Source of the DNA: Bradyrhizobium sp. CCBAU 51627
Lineage (GTDB): Bacteria; Pseudomonadota; Alphaproteobacteria; Rhizobiales; Xanthobacteraceae
Length of the DNA stretch: 64,000 nucleotides
Direction: 5' to 3'
NCBI RefSeq assembly: GCF_028128765.1
Contig: NZ_LBJG01000019.1
Span: forward strand, 1-64,000
The translations under genes were made by a program, and so were the position numbers. Positions 54,240 through 64,000 of this stretch are shown piece after piece (the stretch's first letter is position 1; each line of letters begins with the position of its first letter). The notes under the pieces are model-generated. The model was given only the letters and a program-made list of their open reading frames with translations. It had not been told where the DNA came from and made no database searches.

Positions 54240-54953
54240 TCAGGCGTAGGCGACCCAGCCGCGGAAGGTGAAGCCCGTATAGAACAGGTTGGGCGCGGAA
54301 AAACCGGCGCTGCGCAAGATCGCCTCGTCCTGATGCGGCGGCAGAATGCTCAATTGCGCGTCGATGGCTGCGCGCGCAGCAGCCGCCTTGTCGGGCTCGA
54401 TGCCGGCAGCTAGCAGGAACGCCGAATAGCGCGAGAGCCAGATCGGCCGCTCATCGTCGCCGCTGGGGATGCTGAAATGGGCTGCCACGAACGGCGAACC
54501 CGGCTTGAGGCGGCGGCGGATCTCGCAGGCGATGCGATGCCGTTCCTCGGCATCGACGAAGTGCAGGGTCAAAAGGCACGTCGCGCCGTCGAACGGCCCT
54601 TCCGGCGCACAGTCGACATAACCTTGATGAAGCCGCGCGCGCGAGGCGAGCGGTCCCAGCGTCTGCCTTGCGAGATCCAGCATCGCCGCCGACGGGTCGA
54701 CGCCATCAAAACTCCAGCGCGGCTGCGCCTCTGCAAAGGCTTTCAGTTCAAGCCCGCCGCCGGCGCCGAGCACGAGAATGCGCGCATCCTCACGCGCACG
54801 CTCGGCCAGAAGGATCGCCGCCATGGACAGCATGGAGGTGTAGCCCGGAACGAACCGCGGCGGTCCTTCGGTGTATTTCGCCACCATTTGCGGATCGGCA
54901 AACGCGCTTTGAAGGTCGGTCACGGTGTTGTCCTGCTCGATGGCTCGGATCAC
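54240..54953 (-). CDS. Class I SAM-dependent methyltransferase
   Basis: A 237-residue protein. [38 protein letters not shown] holds motif I (LGAGGGLE) and the acidic residue of motif II (VDPS). [36 protein letters not shown] follows as motifs IV-V. Its start overlaps the Rrf2 gene end by 4 bp, so both are in one operon and probably repressed together. Substrate unknown. Confidence 0.87.
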   Translation of the reverse strand: MIRAIEQDNTVTDLQSAFADPQMVAKYTEGPPRFVPGYTSMLSMAAILLAERAREDARILVLGAGGGLELKAFAEAQPRWSFDGVDPSAAMLDLARQTLGPLASRARLHQGYVDCAPEGPFDGATCLLTLHFVDAEERHRIACEIRRRLKPGSPFVAAHFSIPSGDDERPIWLSRYSAFLLAAGIEPDKAAAARAAIDAQLSILPPHQDEAILRSAGFSAPNLFYTGFTFRGWVAYA

Positions 54954-55408
54954 GGATGATGGGCGCTGATGGCCCGATGCTTTCGCGCTCCCAGCCGCCG
55001 GCGCAGATCGTCGCTCAGCATCGCCAGCGTCACCTCACCGAGGCGCGCCAGCAGCAGCGCTTCAGCATCGTAGAAGGCCTGGTCGAGGGCCGCATTGACC
55101 GCCTGCTCGACCAGGCAACCCGGCGCCTCCGTCCGGTTGGCCATGGCCAGAAGTGCAGGGCTGCCGAGCGCCTTGTAAACGTCGCGCAGCGTCACTCTGG
55201 AAAGATCGCACGCCAGCGTCCAGCCGCCGCCGTGCCCCTTCTCGGAGCGGACATAACCGAGGTCGCGCAATCCTGCCATGATGCGGCGGATCACCACCGG
55301 GTTGGTGTCCATGGCTTTTGCCAGGGTCTCGGACGTGAAGGGCCCAGGCTGCTGCGCCATGTGCAGCAGCACGTGGAGGACGCCAGAGAGGCGGCTGTCG
55401 CGTTTCAT
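54950..55408 (-). CDS. Rrf2 family transcriptional regulator
   Basis: A 152-residue protein. The winged helix reads [41 protein letters not shown] (about residues 26-66). The three closely spaced cysteines of Fe-S members (IscR, NsrR) are absent; single cysteines lie near 67 and 98. This resembles YwnA/thiol-sensing types. A perfect palindrome covers its start codon, suggesting autorepression. Confidence 0.9.
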   Translation of the reverse strand: MKRDSRLSGVLHVLLHMAQQPGPFTSETLAKAMDTNPVVIRRIMAGLRDLGYVRSEKGHGGGWTLACDLSRVTLRDVYKALGSPALLAMANRTEAPGCLVEQAVNAALDQAFYDAEALLLARLGEVTLAMLSDDLRRRLGARKHRAISAHHP

Positions 55409-55428
55409 GTAACTTTATATGTTACATG
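55406..55428. promoter_or_regulatory. Rrf2 operator candidate
   Basis: CATGTAAC and GTTACATG are perfect 8-bp inverted arms around TTTATAT. The left arm contains the start codon of the Rrf2 gene (complement), and the spacer may form part of a -10 box for a short leader. Confidence 0.78.
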
Positions 55429-55558
55429 ATGGAGGACAGGTCAACCGGTTCCGACGCGCCGATGCACACAAGTCCTTGCGAGGTGTCGACAGGCACGGAA
55501 CAGCCCGCGCTCGGGAGGCGGCCGGTAAGCAACTGGGGAGCATCGGTCCGCTTGGCGC

Positions 55559-56899
55559 TCAGGTGGACGCGGCCATTCGCGCGGTCACCTTGTCGGCGAT
55601 CGCCGGATCTCGCAGCACGGTCGGAGGCGCTATCAGATGATTGACCTCGGTCAGCAAACGATGCACGCCGGCGTCCTCGACGGCGAGGCGCATCAGCGCG
55701 CCGCTGAACTGCATGCGCTGCGCGAAGTCCGCAGGCCGCGCGCCGCGGGTCTTGTCGTATATGAAGTCGCTCTCCGCCAACGACCATGGCGCGGCCAGAA
55801 CACTCTGTATAGCTTTGAAGAATGCGCCCGCCAGACCCTCGAGAGGAGCGGCCGTGCTGACCCGCTCGTCGAGCAACCGCCGAAGGACACCGACCTCCTG
55901 CGCGGCCACCGTCATCCCCTGTCCAAACGCCGGATTGAACCGGCAAATGACATCGCCGATCGGAAGCAGCCCCTGTGGAAAGGCGGTCAGCGCCTCGAAG
56001 CGTCGACGCCGACTGCTGGGAAAGGCAAAGCGGTGAATGGCCCCGAGCGGGGTCGCATCCTTGAGGGCGTCATAGATGGTCGCGGTGCGGAACGTCTTGG
56101 CAAAGGCGATGAACCCGGGCAGGTCTTCAGGCGGACCGTCGTTGTGCATTCCGTTCAAAGTCACCTGCCAGCTCCCGTTCTCGCACGGGAAAACGAAACC
56201 GCCGCGACCGCTTGCCGGGGCCGGGCGATGAATGACGCCGCGCCAGGAGCGCGACGCATTCTCTGAAAGCCGGAACAGGCCCGTTCCGTAGACGATGTCG
56301 ACGCCGATATCCATTTCATCGGGACGGGGAATCCCGCAGGCATCGAGCGTCTCCAGCGTCATGTTGCCGCGCGAGGACGCATCGACGATGAGATCGGCGG
56401 TGATCTCCCTGGCAGCGCCGGCCTGCTCGTAAGTCAGCCCGGTGACGCGCTGACCGCCGGAGAGTTGAAGCTTCGTGACCCGGCACTGCGGTTGTAGATC
56501 TAGGTTGGCTTGCTTTGCGGTCAACGACCGCACGACGAACTCGAGCAGAGGCCTCGTCATGCACAAGGTATAGAATCCGAAATCCCGCTGTGGCCATGGA
56601 TCGATCCCTGGCGTCTCGATCAGGATGTCGACCGCGGTCCTGGCCCGAACGGCGCCTGCAAGCTCGAGTTCGCGCTCCAACTCGGGATAGAAGCTGAGGA
56701 GCTCCACGAGCCCCGCCTTGAGCAGAACATGGGCCTGCCGGCAATGCGGCGTCCCCACCCGCGGTTCGGCGCGATCGGCAAACGCATCGCGTTCCAGCAC
56801 GGTGACTTTTGCGAAATGGGATGACAGCAGTTTTGCCGTCGCGAGGCCGCCGATGCCTGCTCCAATGACAATGGCATGCGTGCCCAGCAATTTGGACAT
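55559..56899 (-). CDS. FAD-dependent monooxygenase/oxidoreductase
   Basis: A 446-residue protein. The N-terminal dinucleotide fold is AIVIGAGIGGLATAKLL followed by VTVLERD, and the second FAD block is LLPIGDVICRFNPAFGQGMTVAAQE. Layout fits the FAD-binding 3 (PHBH-like) group. Substrate unknown. ATG at 56899 is used; an ATG four codons upstream is possible. It is divergent from an alpha/beta hydrolase. Confidence 0.87.
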   Translation of the reverse strand: MSKLLGTHAIVIGAGIGGLATAKLLSSHFAKVTVLERDAFADRAEPRVGTPHCRQAHVLLKAGLVELLSFYPELERELELAGAVRARTAVDILIETPGIDPWPQRDFGFYTLCMTRPLLEFVVRSLTAKQANLDLQPQCRVTKLQLSGGQRVTGLTYEQAGAAREITADLIVDASSRGNMTLETLDACGIPRPDEMDIGVDIVYGTGLFRLSENASRSWRGVIHRPAPASGRGGFVFPCENGSWQVTLNGMHNDGPPEDLPGFIAFAKTFRTATIYDALKDATPLGAIHRFAFPSSRRRRFEALTAFPQGLLPIGDVICRFNPAFGQGMTVAAQEVGVLRRLLDERVSTAAPLEGLAGAFFKAIQSVLAAPWSLAESDFIYDKTRGARPADFAQRMQFSGALMRLAVEDAGVHRLLTEVNHLIAPPTVLRDPAIADKVTARMAAST

Positions 56900-57164
56900 T
56901 GCAATCTCCATTAAAAATAAGCACTGCGCTCGCGCTTTCGTGCGCAGCCGGACAATGATCGACAATATGCTCTCAGGTTGATGCACCTCCCCGACAATGT
57001 CAATCGGAGCAAGTCGCCGGGAAACAATCTTATCGCAAAGACGCCCATCAGGCGTATCCGTTCGAACAGCGTCGGCCGGCTATCCCAGGGTATGTCGAGC
57101 CGATAAGCTGCGGCTCCAGGCTTCGCGCCGTCCGGGTGTCATTTCCAGGGAAAGGATGTGTTCG

Positions 57165-57908
57165 ATGACGATTGTTCTTGTTCACGGAAACCCCGAGACT
57201 GCGGCGATATGGGATGATCTCGTGCCACATCTTCGCAGCGGCGAGGTCGTTCGCTTGTCGCCGCCCGGGTTCGGCTCTCCGATCCCTGCGAAGTTCGCGT
57301 GCACCACTGACGCTTATCGGGACTGGCTGGCCGGGGAATTGACCAGGCTTCCGCAACCCATCGATCTGATCGGCCACGATTGGGGCGGCGGCCACGTCTT
57401 GCGAATTGCGATGGAGCGTCCGGACCTGATCCGGTCGTGGAGCAGCGACATTCTGGGGTGCTTCGATCCTGAGTATGTCTGGCACGACCTCGCACAGGTC
57501 TGGCAGACGGAGCAGGTGGGTGAGCAGGCGCTTGCGGACATGGCGAATGTGCCTGTAGAGGCGCGTATCGAGCGCTTCGTCGGCCTCGGCATGACGCCGG
57601 CGATCGCGGCTCGGGTGGTCGCTGGGCGAAATGAGGGGCTGGGCCGGGCCATCCTGACCCTGTACCGGTCGGCTGCTCAGCCCGTCATGCGCGATCTTGG
57701 CCGTGGATTGCACAATGCCGCTGCGAAGCCTGGCCTGGCCGTCATTGCAACGGAGGATGGATATTGCGGCGGCGAGATGCTGGCGCGCCGTTCCGCCGAA
57801 CGCGCCGGCGCCAGGACCGCGATTCTGAACGCAGGTCACTGGTGGATGTGCCAGCAACCGAAACAGGCGGCAGAGGCGATTAATGCGTTCGTGACGAGCT
57901 TGAGCTGA
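57165..57908 (+). CDS. Alpha/beta hydrolase
   Basis: A 247-residue protein. The oxyanion region is IVLVHGNPETAAIWDDL, followed by IDLIGHDWGGGHVLRIA, in which aspartate replaces the usual serine at the elbow (GHDWGG). That is the nucleophile of haloalkane dehalogenases and epoxide hydrolases. The histidine is probably in NAGHWWMCQQP. ATG at 57165 has AAAGG 9 bp upstream; ATG at 57156 would add three residues. Substrate unknown. Confidence 0.86.
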   Translation: MTIVLVHGNPETAAIWDDLVPHLRSGEVVRLSPPGFGSPIPAKFACTTDAYRDWLAGELTRLPQPIDLIGHDWGGGHVLRIAMERPDLIRSWSSDILGCFDPEYVWHDLAQVWQTEQVGEQALADMANVPVEARIERFVGLGMTPAIAARVVAGRNEGLGRAILTLYRSAAQPVMRDLGRGLHNAAAKPGLAVIATEDGYCGGEMLARRSAERAGARTAILNAGHWWMCQQPKQAAEAINAFVTSLS

Positions 57909-58202
57909 CGGCAGTTCTCGTTGGGGCAGTCATCCTCGAGTGGACCAAAAGTCGATAGCGCCGCTCGATTCCGCATGCCGGCGACGATGCCATCATGCGC
58001 CTGTTTTGCCCGACGGATCAAGCGATTTGCGGTTTTTCAGAAATATTGTGCTCGGACAACAAACCCAAGCGCTGACGACGAGTCATCCCTCTCTCGGCGC
58101 GCTGTAAGGCCTTGATTTCGCTTTCCCTGGCTACTGTGCATGGGGTTGTTTTCAACTTTGTTAGAGGGCGCGAGCGCGTGATGCGCAATTGACTCTCGCC
58201 CG
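57909..58202. other. Intergenic region, probable dispersed repeat DNA
   Basis: About 294 bp without a convincing gene. The stretch from 57990 (CGCCTGTTTTGCCCGACGG) to 58200 resembles sequences I associate with multicopy intergenic DNA in Bradyrhizobium, but I cannot confirm copies here. Confidence 0.35.
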
Positions 58203-60236
<2,034 letters not shown>

Positions 60237-60417
60237 AGGACTCCGGGCCGCCGAATTCAACCGATCGCTGCGCCGACTTTGCCGATTGCGACGCCACGCG
60301 GGCGCAATTGGAACCAATCGCGGCCGCGGACATTCTGAGTGCGGGTTCGACGCGGGCCCGGGTCGCGTGCGCCTTCACGAGGGCGTGCGGGATGTCGCCT
60401 CGGGCGATGGGGGAGCT

Positions 60418-60582
60418 GTGAGCACAGTCATAGAGAATTTGCTGTTGCGGAAGCAGAAGCTCGTGGAACAGCTCGAGAAGGCGCAGTCGATCGAGGATCG
60501 CGACAAAATCGAGCATCAGCTCGATCAGATCAACACTGCGCTGGATTTCCTGGACAGGCCGGCGCCGAAGGGGGAGGCGTAG
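60418..60582 (+). CDS. Small coiled-coil protein with GTG start
   Basis: A 54-residue protein. GTG at 60418 follows GGGGGAGCT, a good ribosome-binding site. The sequence STVIENLLLRKQKLVEQL and EDRDKIEHQLDQINTALDFL shows heptad-like leucines, predicting a coiled coil. Function unknown. Confidence 0.65.
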   Translation: MSTVIENLLLRKQKLVEQLEKAQSIEDRDKIEHQLDQINTALDFLDRPAPKGEA

Positions 60583-60588
60583 GGGCGA

Positions 60589-61254
60589 TCAATCGACGTT
60601 CAGCGCCTTGGCGTAGACCGCTCCCGAATTGGTGATGTGCGTGGTCATCAGCGGCTCGAAAGCCGCAAACTCGCCGCGCGCGAACAGGTCGAGCAGCTTG
60701 CGGTGCTCGTCGAACGATGAGCGGGTGCGCACGTCGATCGGCGAAGTCAGATTGGTGCGGAGCGCAGCGACGCGGCCGGAGACGAGCTGGTAGGATTCGG
60801 CAAGATAGCGGTTGCCGCAATGGGTGAACAGCGCCTCGTGAAAGGCGGCGTCGGCGCGGCCATAGGCGATGTTGTCCCTGGCCGCGACGGCCGGCTCCAT
60901 CGCCGCGATCGCCTCGCTCATCGCAGCGATCGCACCAATGCGGTCGTGACGAAACGCGAGCGTTGCGGCCTTGGGCTCGAGCGCGATGCGGAAGGTGCAG
61001 AGCGCGGTGATGTCCTCGGCGCTCGGCGTGAACACGAAGCTGCCGACCTGCGGCCGGATCACCACGAGCCCCTGCGCCTGCAGCTGGCCCATCGCCTCGC
61101 GTACGGGCGTGCGGCTGACGCCGAACGAGGTCGCCACCATCTCCTCGGAAATGGCGGCCCCGAGCGCGAACTCGCCGTCGATGATCGCCTGTCGCAGCCG
61201 CAGCATCACGCGCTGCGACAGCGATTTCGGCGCATCGAGCTTGAGCGATCGCAT
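60589..61254 (-). CDS. GntR family transcriptional regulator (FCD type)
   Basis: A 221-residue protein. The winged helix is SQRVMLRLRQAIIDGEFALGAAISEEMVATSFGVSRTPVREAMGQLQAQGLV. The C-terminal FCD domain shows ADAAFHEALFTHCGN with likely metal-binding residues. It lies 7 bp after the FAD-oxidase gene and probably controls it and the divergent aldolase gene. Confidence 0.92.
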   Translation of the reverse strand: MRSLKLDAPKSLSQRVMLRLRQAIIDGEFALGAAISEEMVATSFGVSRTPVREAMGQLQAQGLVVIRPQVGSFVFTPSAEDITALCTFRIALEPKAATLAFRHDRIGAIAAMSEAIAAMEPAVAARDNIAYGRADAAFHEALFTHCGNRYLAESYQLVSGRVAALRTNLTSPIDVRTRSSFDEHRKLLDLFARGEFAAFEPLMTTHITNSGAVYAKALNVD

Positions 61255-61261
61255 CGGCCCC

Positions 61262-62674
61262 TCAGATCACCTTGCCGGGGTTGAGCAACTGATCGGGATC
61301 GAGCGCGGCCTTCAGCGTCCGCATCAGCGCGATCTCCGCTTCGCTGCGGGCGTGGCCGAGCCATTTCTTCTTCAGCGTGCCGATGCCGTGCTCGGCGGAG
61401 ACGCTGCCGCCCATGTCGCGCACGAGGCCGTAGATGATCGCGTCCATCTCCTCCTTCGGCTGCTGCTCGACCGGAAGGCCGGTGACCCAGGAGACGAGAT
61501 GCAGATTGCCGTCGCCGATGTGACCGTAATAGACGCTCTCGCAGCCCTTGATGCCGTCAGCCAGCGCCGCCCTGCAGCGCGTCGCGAACTCGTCCATCCG
61601 GGCCACCGCAAGGCCAATGTCGTAGGAGATGTGCGGCCCGAGCACCTGGCCGAACTCGGCGCAGATGTCGCGCACGCGCCAGAAGGCCTGCGTCTGCGCG
61701 AGCGATTGCGCCACGGCGGCATCGACCAGCAGTCCGCGCTCCATCAATTCTTCCAGCAAGGCCTGAAAGCGCGGCGCATCGACGCTCTCGTCGGTGCCCT
61801 GCGCCTCGACCAGCACATAGAGGCCGTGGCTCGCGGCAACCGGCGGCTTCACGCCGGCCCGATTCGTGATCACGGCCCAATAGTCCGGCCACATCACCTC
61901 GAACGCCGACAGCAGCGGACCGAGCCCGCTGCGGGCGGCGCCGAGCAAGTCGATCACCGCGGCATAGTCCTTCAGCGCGCAGAGCGCGGCCATGGTCGAG
62001 CGCGGCTTCGGAAACAGTCTCAGCACCACGCGGGTGATGATGCCGAGCGTGCCTTCCGAGCCGATGAAGAGATGCTTCAGATCATAGCCCGCATTGTTCT
62101 TCATCAGCTTGTTGAGGCTGGTGATGATGGTGCCGTCGGGCAGCACCACCTCCAGACCGAGCACCAGCTCGCGCGTCATGCCGTAGCGGATCACGCGGTT
62201 GCCGCCGGCATTGGTCGAGAGATTGCCGCCGATCGCGCAGGAGCCGCGCGAGCCGAGATCGAGCGGAAAGAAGAGGCCGGCTTCGTCGGCGGCCTTCTGA
62301 ATCGTCTCCAGCGGCGTGCCTGCTTTCACCGTCATCGTCATCGAGGCGGGGTCGATCTCCTCGATGCCGGTCATCCGCTCCAGCGAGATCGCGACCCAGC
62401 CCGCTTCAGGCGCGGCGCCGCGGCAGAGCCCGGTCAGTCCGCCCTGCGGCACGAACGGCAGGCGCGCCTGGCGGCAAGTCAGGATCGCATCGGCCACGCC
62501 TCGCGCATCGAGCGGACGGATCACCGCGAGCGGGGTTTGCGGCAGGCTCGCGCTCCAGTCGTTGCAATTGCGTGCGGGCACGTCGCTGCCGGTCAATACC
62601 GCTGCGGCGCCGAGCCTCTCGCGCAGCGCTGTGATCAGCGCCTCGGGCCGTCCGACGGGCGTCACCATGTCCAT
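61262..62674 (-). CDS. FAD-linked oxidase (D-2-hydroxyacid/glycolate dehydrogenase type)
   Basis: A 470-residue protein. The PCMH-type FAD domain has PLDLGSRGSCAIGGNLSTNAGGNRVIRYG and the C-terminal oxidase domain YYGHIGDGNLHLV and VSAEHGIGTLKKKWL. This layout is that of GlcD/D-lactate dehydrogenase/D-2-hydroxyglutarate dehydrogenase enzymes. The exact substrate cannot be told. Upstream gene context (GntR, aldolase) suggests catabolism of a hydroxy acid. Confidence 0.9.
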   Translation of the reverse strand: MDMVTPVGRPEALITALRERLGAAAVLTGSDVPARNCNDWSASLPQTPLAVIRPLDARGVADAILTCRQARLPFVPQGGLTGLCRGAAPEAGWVAISLERMTGIEEIDPASMTMTVKAGTPLETIQKAADEAGLFFPLDLGSRGSCAIGGNLSTNAGGNRVIRYGMTRELVLGLEVVLPDGTIITSLNKLMKNNAGYDLKHLFIGSEGTLGIITRVVLRLFPKPRSTMAALCALKDYAAVIDLLGAARSGLGPLLSAFEVMWPDYWAVITNRAGVKPPVAASHGLYVLVEAQGTDESVDAPRFQALLEELMERGLLVDAAVAQSLAQTQAFWRVRDICAEFGQVLGPHISYDIGLAVARMDEFATRCRAALADGIKGCESVYYGHIGDGNLHLVSWVTGLPVEQQPKEEMDAIIYGLVRDMGGSVSAEHGIGTLKKKWLGHARSEAEIALMRTLKAALDPDQLLNPGKVI

Positions 62675-62738
62675 GTGAGACCTCTTGCAGATCTGGCCGA
62701 GCCGCCCGTAGCGGACATACGGCAGGGAATTGCATATC

Positions 62739-62759
62739 TCTTGTATGTAAGGTACAAGA
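62739..62759. promoter_or_regulatory. GntR operator candidate
   Basis: TCTTGTA and TACAAGA are perfect inverted arms around TGTAAGG, in the gap between the divergent FAD-oxidase and aldolase genes. FCD-type GntR sites often have a TTGTA..TACAA pattern. Confidence 0.72.
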
Positions 62760-62846
62760 AAAAAAGTAAAGCAAAAACAGACCGAGTGGATGCCAAAGAT
62801 CGTTATGGATCAGGGCGTTATTCGGAGCGCAACAAGGGGTGGTGCT

Positions 62847-63731
62847 ATGACGGAGGCAATTCGCGGGTTCTGGGTGGCGTCGGCGACCCCGCTGGCGGCG
62901 AACGGCAATGTCGACCCTGCGAAGCTCGCCGCACATGCCAAGCAGCTGTTCAGCAAGGGCGTCGACGGCGTCGTGCTGTTCGGCACCACCGGCGAGGGGA
63001 CCTCCTTCAACGTCACTGAGCGCGTCGCGACCATCGAAGCCGTGCTGAAGGCCGGCGTCCCGGCGGAGCGCATGGGCATCGGCGGTGGCTTTCCGGCCAT
63101 CAGCGACAGCATCGCACTGACGCGCGCTGTGCTCGGCCTCGGCCTGCGCCACGTGCTGGTTCTGCCGCCCTATTTCGATCGCAGTGTCACGCCCGCCGGC
63201 ATCGAGGACTCGTTTGCGGCGATCATTGATGGTGTCGCCGACAATCGTCTGCGCGCCTACCTCTACCATATCCCGCAGATCTCGGGCGTCGCGATCCCGA
63301 CGACGGTCGCTGCGAATTTGCGCAAGCGCTACGGCAATGTCGTCGCGGGCCTGAAGGACTCCAGCGGCGACTTCAAGCAGTTCCAGGCGTTCCGAGCCGC
63401 GGCGCCCGAGCTGGCCATCACCGTCGGCAACGAAACCGACATCGCGCGCGCGATCGCCGGCGGCGGCGCCGGCACGATCTGCGGCATGGCCAACATCGCG
63501 CCGGACCTGGTCAAGGCGATGATCGACGGCAAGGGCGTCGAAGCGCGCATGCAGGCGGCGGTCGACATCGTGGTGAGGTCGCCATCGTTCCTCACGACGC
63601 TGAAGGCTATTCTCGCCGCGCAGACAGGCGATGCCGGCTGGTTACGCGTGCGTCCGCCGCTGCGTGCATTGTCGGATGGCACCGCGCTCAAGGCGAAGCT
63701 GGACGAACTGATCAGCCCCGCCATCGCCTGA
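62847..63731 (+). CDS. Dihydrodipicolinate synthase family aldolase
   Basis: A 294-residue class I aldolase. VLFGTTGEGTSF is the GTTGE substrate loop, YLYHIPQISG has the tyrosine and VAGLKDSSGD the Schiff-base lysine. It is probably not DapA, given its regulated catabolic setting; 2-keto-3-deoxy-sugar acid or 4-hydroxy-2-oxoglutarate-type aldolases are options. ATG at 62847 follows AAGGGGTGG; 19 codons upstream are open but not conserved. Confidence 0.88.
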   Translation: MTEAIRGFWVASATPLAANGNVDPAKLAAHAKQLFSKGVDGVVLFGTTGEGTSFNVTERVATIEAVLKAGVPAERMGIGGGFPAISDSIALTRAVLGLGLRHVLVLPPYFDRSVTPAGIEDSFAAIIDGVADNRLRAYLYHIPQISGVAIPTTVAANLRKRYGNVVAGLKDSSGDFKQFQAFRAAAPELAITVGNETDIARAIAGGGAGTICGMANIAPDLVKAMIDGKGVEARMQAAVDIVVRSPSFLTTLKAILAAQTGDAGWLRVRPPLRALSDGTALKAKLDELISPAIA

Positions 63732-63888
63732 GAATGCAGCAATGCTGCGATCCGTTGCCGCAAATTCTCGCGCGGCGTGTTGCGGCTGTCTTTCTCCGCG
63801 GCTGTGAATCTGGAACGATTCAACACTAGAGCTATTCAAGTCCGGCTACGGTTCTCTTCATTCGCAGCGGCTGCTAGACGCGCCAGCG

Positions 63889-64000
63889 TCAATGCTGTGA
63901 CTTGGAAGTGAATCGAAAGTGCGTGCCTCTGTGGATGGCCCTCGCGTCAGCGGTCATCGAAATCGCGCCGGCAACAGCCGTGCAGGTCTCCTCATCGGCG
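63889..64000 (-). CDS. Possible C-terminal end of a gene leaving the window
   Basis: On the minus strand the frame from 64000 to a TGA at 63889 is open. It reads ADEETCTAVAGAIS, MTADARAIHRGTH and FRFTSKSQH, plausible protein sequence. With only 36 codons visible the call is weak and no family is recognised. Confidence 0.35.
   Translation of the reverse strand, partial: ADEETCTAVAGAISMTADARAIHRGTHFRFTSKSQH

Noticed and set aside
55422..55946. 174-codon minus-strand frame downstream of the FAD enzyme start
   Set aside because: Shadow of the FAD oxidoreductase gene on the same strand in another frame.

Overview
The window is GC-rich chromosomal DNA that looks like an alphaproteobacterium of the Bradyrhizobium/Nitrobacteraceae group. 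This rests on the order ffs-dnaX-ybaB/ebfC-recR, the run rpmH-rnpA-yidC-engB-argB-dapD-dapE near truA-fmt-def, alphaproteobacterial protein types (DUF1036, DUF1236, DUF805), and many intergenic palindromic repeats typical of that group. Species cannot be fixed from sequence reading alone.

Layout. 1-31 kb is dense core genome: the end of a UDP-glucose dehydrogenase, HrpB helicase, an aspartic protease, a phosphohexomutase, an Lrp regulator, a PfkB kinase, NudC, a HIT protein, an SDR, the SRP RNA, dnaX, ebfC, recR, a muropeptide-permease-like MFS protein, a GIY-YIG protein, RmuC, def-fmt-truA, lysine genes dapE and dapD around two DUF805 paralogues, a HAD nucleotidase, a DUF1036 protein, argB, DUF423, engB, yidC, rnpA, rpmH, a sensor histidine kinase and tRNA-Arg(ACG).

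31.0-38.6 kb is a compact integrated element of about 7.5 kb. It is bounded by a perfect 20-bp repeat, one copy being the 3' end of tRNA-Arg. It carries a tyrosine integrase, a small lipoprotein, a protein with the three palm/finger motifs of family A DNA polymerases, a serine resolvase next to a three-part res-like site, an overlapping pair of unknown genes, and two small exported proteins (Rap1a/Tai-like and Sel1-like). I consider this the most interesting part of the window. Next to it (38.6-40.0 kb) lies a scar region with IS481 fragments, a 135-bp inverted-repeat element and a hydrolase gene cut by the IS fragment.

40-64 kb is accessory-type chromosome: a two-domain copper-chaperone-like protein, an SRPBCC protein, a GH3 glycosidase, an MFS transporter with divergent TetR regulator and a clear operator, VOC and DUF1236 proteins, a luciferase-like oxidoreductase, a Cj0069-type protein with a FetAB-like exporter, an MmgE/PrpD remnant, a DUF4396 protein, a lytic transglycosylase, a methyltransferase with an Rrf2 regulator and palindromic operator, an FAD monooxygenase, an alpha/beta hydrolase, a YgiQ radical SAM protein, and a GntR/FAD-oxidase/aldolase divergon with its own operator. 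All functions are read from sequence motifs; no database search was run.
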